A DNA stretch of 64,000 nt, taken from contig NZ_JBLBVL010000001.1 in the NCBI RefSeq assembly GCF_047250365.1, forward strand, positions 124,001 to 188,000, written 5' to 3'. The DNA is from Thaumasiovibrio sp047250365. Lineage in GTDB: Bacteria; Pseudomonadota; Gammaproteobacteria; Enterobacterales; Vibrionaceae. The notes under the pieces were generated by a model that was given only the letters and a program-made list of their open reading frames with translations, ran no database searches and was not told the origin of the DNA. Position numbers and translations under genes: made by a program. The number at the start of each line of letters is the position of its first letter. Positions within the stretch are counted from its first letter, which is position 1. Shown in pieces: positions 55,180 to 61,230 of this stretch.

Positions 55180-55323
55180 TTAACAATTTAACTTAAGTAT
55201 TTGCCCTTGTTTTCTTGCTTGGCTCCAATACATATTATGTGGCTTGATCTCAACATCAAAATGCTCACCGTGATGACGAGGGTTATAACCAGCATCACCA
55301 GGTTTTGATCCATGAGGGTGACT
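55180..55323 (-). pseudogene. C-terminal fragment of a polymorphic-toxin-like protein
   Basis: A 47-codon open frame without start, bounded upstream by TGA and ending in TAA. It reads SHPHGSKPGDAGYNPRHH, then GEHFDVEIKPHN, WSQARKQGQILKLNC. The His/Gly/Asp-rich HG(S/G)xPGDxGYxPRHHGxH pattern looks like the end of a secreted toxin tip. It lies next to the Rhs tip array and in the same orientation, which supports the reading. No database comparison was possible; the toxin class is not assigned. Confidence 0.5.
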
Positions 55324-55338
55324 TCAATGTCGAATTTT

Positions 55339-55368
55339 AGTACCAGAATTGGGAGTACCAGAATTGGG
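55339..55368. repeat. 15-bp perfect tandem duplication at the FKBP start
   Basis: AGTACCAGAATTGGG occurs twice in direct succession (55339-55353, 55354-55368), ending at the putative start of the FKBP frame. Could be a target-site or replication-slippage trace. Confidence 0.8.
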
Positions 55369-55373
55369 TGTCC

Positions 55374-55685
55374 ATGTGGTTTACTGTCAAGCAAGAAGGA
55401 ACAGGTTCGGCACACCCTAAGGCAAGTGATAAAATCACCGTGCACTACCACGGCACGCTGTTAGACGGCACTGTATTCGACAGCTCGGTCGATCGCGGAG
55501 AAACCATCCAGTTTGGCCTCAACCAAGTCATTAAAGGTTGGACAGAAGGGCTACAACTGATGGTTGAAGGTGAGAAAACCCGCTTCTTTATTCCGGCTGA
55601 ACTGGCCTACGGCAACCGCGCAATTGGCTCTATCCCGCCAGGCTCTGTGCTAATTTTTGATGTTGAGCTGTTCAAAATCAATTGA
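55374..55685 (+). CDS. FKBP-type peptidyl-prolyl isomerase, probably 5'-truncated
   Basis: 103 residues comprising a full FKBP catalytic domain: KITVHYHGTLLDGTVFDSS, FGLNQVIKGWTEGLQLM, AELAYGNRAIGSIPPGSVLI, FDVELF. Typical Vibrio proteins of this type have an extra N-terminal anchor and ~50 residues plus an ESGLQY-VL lead-in, here replaced by MWFTVKQEGTG. The upstream DNA is a tandem repeat and toxin-like sequence in opposite orientation, and only GGG resembles a ribosome site. So the gene has likely lost its 5' end; whether the rest is expressed is unclear. Confidence 0.75.
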   Translation: MWFTVKQEGTGSAHPKASDKITVHYHGTLLDGTVFDSSVDRGETIQFGLNQVIKGWTEGLQLMVEGEKTRFFIPAELAYGNRAIGSIPPGSVLIFDVELFKIN

Positions 55686-55718
55686 TCTCACTTTGCTTCA
55701 GCGATTAATTGTCGATAC

Positions 55719-55745
55719 AAAAAACCGCCTAGATGGCGGTTTTTT
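55719..55745 (+). terminator. Terminator after the FKBP gene
   Basis: AAAAAACCGCC, loop TAGAT, GGCGGTTTTTT. Confidence 0.9.
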
Positions 55746-55784
55746 ATCCCTGTAGGTTTAAGATACACTCCGCCTGTCAGTAGG

Positions 55785-55850
55785 TTGTTCAACGTTGAGT
55801 ATGTTGACCTGTGATTATCCTACGACTTCGGTAGCAAAAGCGGGGCAAAC
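55785..55850. repeat. Rhs-array flank repeat, copy 1
   Basis: About 66 bases (core GTTGAGTATGTTGACCTGTG) closely matching 58131-58195 in the same orientation, roughly 80% identical. Each copy lies downstream of a cargo gene of the toxin array, so it marks the boundary of the inserted units. Confidence 0.8.
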
Positions 55851-55866
55851 TAATTTCTTGTATCCC

Positions 55867-55896
55867 CCCTTTTAGGCTGCTGTTTTTCTAAAAGGG
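55867..55896 (-). terminator. Hairpin after the small secreted gene
   Basis: CCCTTTTAG, 12-base loop, CTAAAAGGG, 15 bases after the stop at 55912; possible terminator. Confidence 0.45.
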
Positions 55897-55911
55897 CCAT
55901 TAAACTTACGG

Positions 55912-56226
55912 TCAATAATCAGCATAAATGTACATAATTCTCTTATCTACATTTGGATCACAAGGCTGTTCACCTCCTTCAAACCATACTGAGACTGCTT
56001 GTCTAGCAACAGCAGAAGATAGCAATAGCGAGTATGTACTCTTACCTTGGGTTGATGATGTGTCAAAATAATAATAATTGTAGGCAGCATTACATGAATC
56101 GTCTTTTGGCTGAAACTTTACTAATTCGCCTTGAGGGTAAATTCGCTTAATTTCCCCTGTGCTAGCCTGTACAGCTGAAGATAAAAAACTTACTAGTAAA
56201 ATGGCAAAACCAAAGTAATTTTTCAT
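55912..56226 (-). CDS. Small secreted protein, unknown
   Basis: 104 residues with a signal peptide (NYFGFAILLVSFLSSAVQA before STGEI). The mature part GEIKRIYPQGELVKF..., two Cys (DDSCNAAYNYYYF and QPCDPN) likely disulfide-bonded, and ends MYIYADY. I have seen this general pattern (GEI-x-RIYP ... YSLLLSSA ... YIYADY) in small periplasmic proteins without known role. AAAGGAG precedes the ATG. It sits between an IS remnant and a toxin-array repeat, so it could be accessory cargo, even an orphan immunity protein; that is inference. Confidence 0.65.
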   Translation of the reverse strand: MKNYFGFAILLVSFLSSAVQASTGEIKRIYPQGELVKFQPKDDSCNAAYNYYYFDTSSTQGKSTYSLLLSSAVARQAVSVWFEGGEQPCDPNVDKRIMYIYADY

Positions 56227-56310
56227 TTTGTCTCCTTTGTCACTTAAAACATAACAGAAGTCTATCGATTCTGACCACGCCCCATAAAAAACCTGATAGT
56301 AGCTACTGGT

Positions 56311-56447
56311 GGGTATAAGATACGTAAGCGAGCCTGGTCAACAATCGAAGGATTTGAGTCCCTGCGAATGCTGAACAAGGTCAGTTTAATTCCTGGCTAC
56401 GGACGGATAACCCAAAATTCAGAAGCAATAAGCCGTTTTTTAATTAA
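56311..56447 (+). pseudogene. Frameshifted 3' end of a transposase
   Basis: Two overlapping frames give one protein tail: KIRKRAWSTIEGFESLRMLNK in the first, then FNSWLRTDNPKFRSNKPFFN before TAA in the second. They join if a single G is restored at AACAAGGTCAG (to give ...LNKGQF...). The IEG-x-E-x-(L/M)-R-M-x-x-KGQ pattern resembles the C-terminal end of IS6-family DDE transposases. No 5' part or terminal repeats are visible. Confidence 0.5.
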
Positions 56448-56611
56448 CTGTTCAATGTTAAGATCTGTCAACCCCATCTTTTCATCAGGAAACCAACATA
56501 TAAAGCTAATTAAACAGTCTATTAAAGACTACCTATACCCGTTATAAAAATTCATAAACCTGTCAGAAAAAATCAGTTACAATATGAACCATACCATTAG
56601 CTCAATGACAA

Positions 56612-56632
56612 GCCACCATTTTTAATAGTGGC
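56612..56632 (-). terminator. Hairpin after the small membrane immunity candidate
   Basis: GCCACCATT, loop TTT, AATAGTGGC, six bases after the stop at 56638. Confidence 0.5.
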
Positions 56633-56637
56633 CACTT

Positions 56638-56853
56638 TTATTTATCAACTTTACGGTCAGGAATGAATAAAAGCACCATTAAAATAATTTGTAATACAAC
56701 TAGAAATATCTTCACATATGAATTTGACACTTCATCCGTAGCAACCATTAACAAAAAGAAAGATACCATTAATTTAAAGACAAAAGCTTTTGTACCGAAC
56801 TTTTTTGTGTAAACCGTATAACAAAACATCACTAACGCGATAGTTACTATCAT
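56638..56853 (-). CDS. Small membrane protein, probable immunity to Rhs tip 2
   Basis: 71 residues, nearly all hydrophobic, with about three membrane segments (IVTIALVMFCYTVYT, FKLMVSFFLLMVAT, VKIFLVVLQIILMVLLFI) and a charged end DRKVDK. It starts 12 bases after the end of the Rhs tip 2 gene on the same strand, the standard position of an immunity gene. A membrane immunity protein fits the hydrophobic, membrane-acting look of that tip. AT-rich like the tip itself. No family recognised. Confidence 0.6.
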   Translation of the reverse strand: MIVTIALVMFCYTVYTKKFGTKAFVFKLMVSFFLLMVATDEVSNSYVKIFLVVLQIILMVLLFIPDRKVDK

Positions 56854-56865
56854 TCCTAGCCTTCC

Positions 56866-57954
56866 TTACTTAAACCTGCTTTCTATTTCATTTGCGTTAC
56901 CGTACAACTGATAAGCATCATTTACTGTCATAAACTGCGCAGCACTACCATATACTGAAACTGATCCTGGCGTAGCTTTAACCACAGTGCCATACATACT
57001 TACATTTTGGTAAACATCCATCTTAGGCCTCGTACTTAATGGAGCTTTAAGTGCTGATATTGATATGGCGATATCCGCATATACATAAGCCTTATCAAGA
57101 CCCAAATGTCCATACACCTCTTTAGTAGCATTTCTAGGTTCACTTAAACCAATTACGCTACCCAGCGTCGTTATACCTTCCTCGATATTACCAACTCCAT
57201 GTATCATATTGCCAAGCCCAAAAGAAACCGAAACAGGAGCAGCATAAGGAGCATAAGAAGCAGAACTGACCATTAACGTACCCGCAACAAGCTGTCCTGC
57301 TCCAGCAATTACTTTTAAACCTGAATCTCTTGTTTTTATCAAGTTGCATTCAAAATTTTCAATGAAATTATTAGCTTTAGCGCTCATATTATACTCATCA
57401 TTAACGAGATTTAAGGCACTGATAGTATTTTCAATTGAGCCATATGTTAATTTTGATATAGAATTAGTATAATAATTTATCTCCTCACTAAGATCTCCCG
57501 CAACTTCTTTTCTCGTATTGAGCATTCCTACTTCAGCTGCTTGTTTCTCTGGTATGCTAGTTCCCGTCTTGATGTCATTTGAAGAACCATTATGCTCTCT
57601 CCCCCCACCATTTGACAAACCATTATGCCCTCCAGTTGGCGTAGTGTTAGAAACCTCACATGTTCCACCATACGTATCTCCCCACGTAAACCCCGTTAGG
57701 TCCGTATACTTCATTGGGTTATTCCTAACATAACTATAGCGGTTAAAACTATTTGTCATATATGGTGATTGTACAACAGGATCCGCACTCAAGAACCGGC
57801 CCAGTTCTTGGTCATAGACCCGGCCGTTCATGTGGATCATCCCGACCTCCGGCAACTGCTCATGACCGGTATAACCACGGTTGGTCAAGGTAAATTGGCG
57901 CAAAGTACTGGCGTCGTCTTCATCTGTCCATTGGATATTGCGAGTTTTACCCCA
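56866..57954 (-). CDS. Detached Rhs core plus C-terminal tip 2 (DUF4225-like)
   Basis: The frame stays open to 58011, but only from WGKTRN (57954) is it Rhs. The core part (about 75 residues) contains the hallmark NRGYTGHEQLPEVGMIHMNG, RVYDQELGRFLSADP and NSFNRYSYVRNNP, then changes to a variable tip of ~260 residues. The tip has hydrophobic segments (VIAGAGQLVAGTLMVSSASY, VSFGLGNMIHGVGNIEEGITTL) resembling DUF4225-type Rhs tips, so it may act on membranes. There is no signal, PAAR or main Rhs barrel. I read it as an orphan tip kept for recombination with a full rhs gene elsewhere. It may not be translated by itself. Confidence 0.72.
   Translation of the reverse strand, partial: WGKTRNIQWTDEDDASTLRQFTLTNRGYTGHEQLPEVGMIHMNGRVYDQELGRFLSADPVVQSPYMTNSFNRYSYVRNNPMKYTDLTGFTWGDTYGGTCEVSNTTPTGGHNGLSNGGGREHNGSSNDIKTGTSIPEKQAAEVGMLNTRKEVAGDLSEEINYYTNSISKLTYGSIENTISALNLVNDEYNMSAKANNFIENFECNLIKTRDSGLKVIAGAGQLVAGTLMVSSASYAPYAAPVSVSFGLGNMIHGVGNIEEGITTLGSVIGLSEPRNATKEVYGHLGLDKAYVYADIAISISALKAPLSTRPKMDVYQNVSMYGTVVKATPGSVSVYGSAAQFMTVNDAYQLYGNANEIESRFK
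57803..57954. repeat. Rhs core repeat, copy A
   Basis: 152 bases matching 60540-60691 with three differences (at GACCCGG/GACTCGG, CATGACC/CATGCCC and CTGTCCA/CTGCCCA). Similarity continues more weakly to about 57710. It stops abruptly at 57954. Confidence 0.92.
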
Positions 57955-58020
57955 CAAAACAGCCAAGCTGAAGAGTGGCGGTTGCAGGAAGGCGTGGCTA
58001 AATATACACAATCAGAGCTG

Positions 58021-58056
58021 TTCAACCATCGAGGAAGTCAATCCTCGATGGCTGAA
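58021..58056. repeat. Long inverted repeat upstream of Rhs tip 2
   Basis: TTCAACCATCGAGGA, spacer AGTCAA, TCCTCGATGGCTGAA: 14 of 15 pairs. It lies in the 70 bases next to the abrupt end of Rhs similarity. Could be a terminator or remains of a mobile-element end; no T tract. Confidence 0.75.
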
Positions 58057-58130
58057 CAAAAGGTAATTAAATTCTTCGTTACGAATTGATACTCCGAATA
58101 ATGAAGACAACGGCCCACCTCCATGAATCG

Positions 58131-58195
58131 ATTGTTCAATGTTGAGTATGTTGACCTGTGATTATTCCGCACTTAGGTAGCTAAAGTGGGGCTAG
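58131..58195. repeat. Rhs-array flank repeat, copy 2
   Basis: Second copy of the repeat at 55785-55850, same orientation, 42 bases downstream of the ankyrin-repeat gene and just upstream of the tip 2 unit. Confidence 0.8.
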
Positions 58196-58236
58196 ATCAT
58201 TAGTTGCAACAGCCCCAAATTTCTTGCAACAAGCGC

Positions 58237-59037
58237 TTACTGAGTACCAGCTTTATATTTTTTTTTCATATCATTTTCTATCCACTTTATAGATTTATTT
58301 AGCCAGTCACTTGGGGTGATAAGACGGTTTGCATCATCAATCAATAGTTCATATAGTGTCTCATTCATACCTTCAATTTTGACTGTATAATCTGCATTCA
58401 TGATAAGAAGTTTATACATTGCTTTATAATTACCAATAAAATAGGCTGAAAAAAGTGGGGTTAACCCTTTAAAAGCTTTTGGGCCTGTCGTATTAATGAA
58501 ATTTATATCAGCTTTATTAGCCACTAAGAGTTCAATGAGTTCATCATTATCTAGTCCTATAGCCCCAAAAATTGGTGTATTTCCATTAGCTAAGGATACT
58601 AAATTTGGCTCGGCACCATGTTGCAACAAAACGTCTAAATACCAGGTGTCTTTATTTTCTGCAGCTTTGTGAATAACCGAACCACCACTTTTAAACGCAA
58701 CGTTTGGATCAGCACCTTTACTTAATAAATGTTCAAAAGAATTTTTATCTTTCATAGCCCAGAACAAAACCGTTGCATCACTTGTACCTCTATAATTTAT
58801 ATCCACTCCTTCGGCTAAAAGCCTATTAACATGTGTTATATTTCCTCTAGCAGCAGATTCAGCTAACTCTCTCACCCTCTTATCTGGGAACATTGTATCA
58901 AGAGTCATAAAATAAACATTTTGTCTTTGAACCTGTTGTTGATATTTTGACTCAGCTGTTTCAAGCGATGATACAGAAGAAAACGCAGCGGTCGTCGCAC
59001 TAGCGAAAAAGCAAATTACGCTCAATAATACTCTCAT
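58237..59037 (-). CDS. Secreted ankyrin-repeat protein, probable immunity protein
   Basis: 266 residues from ATG 59037. Signal peptide (MRVLLSVICFFASATTAAFS), then ankyrin repeats: AARGNITHVNRLLAEGVDIN, FEHLLSKGADPNVAF, WYLDVLLQHGAEPNLVS, NDELIELLVANKADINF, about residues 55-215. Its start codon lies one base after the stop of a frameshifted nuclease tip, the coupling typical of toxin-immunity pairs. A periplasmic ankyrin immunity protein for that tip is my inference; alternatively a general envelope protein. Base composition is AT-rich like the other tips. Confidence 0.7.
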   Translation of the reverse strand: MRVLLSVICFFASATTAAFSSVSSLETAESKYQQQVQRQNVYFMTLDTMFPDKRVRELAESAARGNITHVNRLLAEGVDINYRGTSDATVLFWAMKDKNSFEHLLSKGADPNVAFKSGGSVIHKAAENKDTWYLDVLLQHGAEPNLVSLANGNTPIFGAIGLDNDELIELLVANKADINFINTTGPKAFKGLTPLFSAYFIGNYKAMYKLLIMNADYTVKIEGMNETLYELLIDDANRLITPSDWLNKSIKWIENDMKKKYKAGTQ

Positions 59038-59038
59038 T

Positions 59039-59262
59039 TTATAACCATATTCCCTTAACATGATAAACAGATCCCATAGCTTCCCTTAGATAATCATTTC
59101 CAGCTATATGTGCTGCCTTAAGTCCATCCAAACTAAGAGCCATGGTCGGATTGCAGGTGCTCTAGTTTTATATCCAGGAATATTATTTTTAGCCCAAACA
59201 TCGTTAACACCGTGGTGATTAACCAAGGGAGAGTTTGTTGGTCGGTAAGGTATCAAACTTTT
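59039..59262 (-). pseudogene. Frameshifted nuclease-like toxin tip (tip 3 remnant)
   Basis: First frame (open from 59262): RPTNSPLVNHHGVNDVWAK, NNIPGYKTRAPAI; second frame: TMALSLDGLKAAHIAGN, DYLREAMGSVYHVKGIWL then TAA at 59039-59041. The two join by one frameshift around 59135-59150. The (E/N)HHGVxDVWAKxNIPGY pattern is like HNH-type nuclease tips of Rhs and PAAR effectors. Only about 70 residues remain and no Rhs core precedes it, so it is a dead remnant. It abuts the ankyrin-repeat gene. Confidence 0.6.
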
Positions 59263-59316
59263 TTACGCCACTTGTAACATTATTGCATCAAAAGTAGCGC
59301 AGTTACAACCGTTTAA

Positions 59317-59664
59317 CTACAAAACATGAATATCATCGATAGTAATTACAAATTTCCCAGACTCGTCTTTTCTAACGTCAGCCGACAACGTTAAATCACT
59401 AACTTCGCCGTCGTACCACAAGTCAAACTCAACTTGGCTAGCTTCCGTTTTTTCATCATATACATCGTAAATACATGCAGAGTCATAAGCGGATTCTGGG
59501 GGCAAACTTATCGTTCCAGGATAGTCCTTTAGCGCAGTCTCAATCTCAGCCTGTGAAAGTCGCCCATTCTCATTCCGAGCGACTATTTCAGCAAAGTTTG
59601 AGCGGACAAGAAGCGCAACCAAGTTCTTAAGCAAGTTTTTAATTATGTCGTTCACTTTATTCAC
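59317..59664 (-). CDS. Immunity protein to the SHH nuclease tip (DUF7668-like)
   Basis: 115 cytoplasmic residues, acidic. The pattern GRLSQAEIETALKDYPGT, FDLWYDGEVSDLTLSADV and the end VITIDDIHVL resembles the DUF7668 group seen near polymorphic toxins. It begins four bases after the stop of the Rhs SHH-tip gene, the standard immunity position. Acidic immunity proteins commonly block basic nuclease tips. Specific pairing is inferred from position. Confidence 0.72.
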   Translation of the reverse strand: MNKVNDIIKNLLKNLVALLVRSNFAEIVARNENGRLSQAEIETALKDYPGTISLPPESAYDSACIYDVYDEKTEASQVEFDLWYDGEVSDLTLSADVRKDESGKFVITIDDIHVL

Positions 59665-59668
59665 TCCT

Positions 59669-60895
59669 TTATCTATTCCTGTTACCGACTTGCCTCATCG
59701 GTGTGCTCGGTGTAACCCCTAAACCTCCGAAGTAATCGTCAGTCCTTTGGATATGAGAACGCGCTTCACTCTTTGATAGCCCTGCCTTACGAAGTGCTTT
59801 GTAGCCGATACGTCGTTCAGCTGCATAGGTTCCGCCGCCTCTTTGCCTCTGAACTTGTGTTGCAATGTAATGTTCAGAGCCTTTTGCCGTAGAAGGGCCG
59901 TTTAGTTGAACTGCTGGAGCATCCATCCTGTTATAACCGGAAATATTCTTAGCGGCAGCATCCTGGATGACATGATGAGAATCTTTTACCCCAGCATTCT
60001 TAAGTTGCCTATGAGTGCCGAATGCTCTGTTTGCAACATTAGGACCAGGTATCCTTTTTTCAACAAAACCTATTCCGATTGATAATGATACACTACCGAG
60101 CGTTCCAATAAAATTCTCTCTAGTAGCATTTAAGACTTCATAATAGCCTTGCTCAATAGCCCTTATATTCGTTACGTAATCAATAGCTTCATCAATGACG
60201 TTTATAATGGCTTGGCTCTCAACAGAAGGGATTTCGCTATACGTAATCTGTTGTTCATCAACAGGCTCACTGATTAATGAGTTATTCTTTGAAGTATCGC
60301 TTCCCTGATGATGACGATCTCGTCCATTATTCCGATTACTCTCTCTTCGCTGGTCTTTAGGCCCACCCAAGTCGACACTCGTACGGCCTAACCCGTCATC
60401 TTGACCGCTTCCTTCAACAAGTACAAAACCGGTTGGATCGACATATTTCAGTGGGTTATTGGTGACATAGGAATAGCGATTAAAGCTATTGGTCATATAC
60501 GGCGATTTAATAATCGGATCCGCACTTAAAAAACGCCCCAGTTCTTGGTCATAGACTCGGCCGTTCATGTGGATCATCCCGACCTCCGGCAACTGCTCAT
60601 GCCCGGTATAACCACGGTTGGTCAAGGTAAATTGGCGCAAAGTACTGGCGTCGTCTTCATCTGCCCATTGGATATTGCGAGTTTTACCCCATGGGTCGTA
60701 ACTACGACGTTCTACAATAAAGCCGTAGCAGTCGGTGATCATGTCCACCGATCCAAGGGCATCGTAATGCAAGTAGCGGATCTGCCTATCTTCAAGGTGA
60801 TTGTCGCTATCGTGTTTCTGAATATTCAGTGCAATCAGCTTGCCATCAGCATAAATAAATTGCTTGTGCTGCACCTCGCCGGTATTCAGATTGGT
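59669..60895 (-). CDS. Truncated Rhs core plus SHH nuclease tip 1
   Basis: Open from 60895 (after TAG) with TNLNTGEVQHKQFIYADGK; a GTG at 60874 is the only nearby start. Rhs core residues follow (VRYLHY-like IRYLHYDALGSVDMIT, VERRSYDPWGKTRN, NRGYTGHE, RVYDQELGRFLSADP, YVTNNPLKYVDPTGF), then a variable tip. The last ~100 residues hold DSHHVIQDAA (His near residues 300-301 from the GTG) and a later GSEHY, the pattern of the Tox-SHH HNH/endonuclease VII group. The ~1000-residue barrel and any PAAR or VgrG link are missing, so this is a 3' rhs piece, an orphan tip, cut at 60895. Confidence 0.78.
   Translation of the reverse strand, partial: TNLNTGEVQHKQFIYADGKLIALNIQKHDSDNHLEDRQIRYLHYDALGSVDMITDCYGFIVERRSYDPWGKTRNIQWADEDDASTLRQFTLTNRGYTGHEQLPEVGMIHMNGRVYDQELGRFLSADPIIKSPYMTNSFNRYSYVTNNPLKYVDPTGFVLVEGSGQDDGLGRTSVDLGGPKDQRRESNRNNGRDRHHQGSDTSKNNSLISEPVDEQQITYSEIPSVESQAIINVIDEAIDYVTNIRAIEQGYYEVLNATRENFIGTLGSVSLSIGIGFVEKRIPGPNVANRAFGTHRQLKNAGVKDSHHVIQDAAAKNISGYNRMDAPAVQLNGPSTAKGSEHYIATQVQRQRGGGTYAAERRIGYKALRKAGLSKSEARSHIQRTDDYFGGLGVTPSTPMRQVGNRNR
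60540..60691. repeat. Rhs core repeat, copy B
   Basis: Partner of 57803-57954, offset exactly 2737 bases. Here the Rhs sequence continues beyond 60691 (YDPWGKTRN), showing which copy is less truncated. Confidence 0.92.
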
Positions 60896-61230
60896 CTATA
60901 TAGTCAAACTATTCAATAATGGGTGCAAATAGAACATCATAAACAACCAAGGCCACGCATTTTAGTGAGTTGGTCATTACGATAGCATTAATGATCAAAC
61001 GCTATTCATTTTACTGGTTGTGCAATGCGAAAATTCGGCAACTCATATTTTTTACTTTCATAATAGAGAACCACCATAGCATCTGATAGACGAACAGCCC
61101 ATCTCAGTAATGTAAATAATATTGGCAACAGTACCTTCTTGATAAAGATTTAATATCATGAAAAAGATAAGGATAATCACCATCGCCAATACAACGTATG
61201 CTTCGACCATGGTGATTTATTATCAGAAAA
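60896..61230. other. Intergenic region between Rhs remnant and ndh
   Basis: About 335 bases with no supported gene. Contains the distant inverted repeat AATCACCAT / ATGGTGATT (61175-61217, loop 25), possibly part of the ndh 3' end. Confidence 0.4.

Noticed and set aside
55188..55451. 87-codon hydrophobic frame on the minus strand
   Set aside because: It overlaps FKBP in antisense and uses a different frame from the toxin-like fragment, which has better protein character.
58021..58056. Integron attC/VCR site in the array
   Set aside because: Inverted repeat is short and lacks the R and L box sequences of VCR elements; no integrase or cassette pattern.
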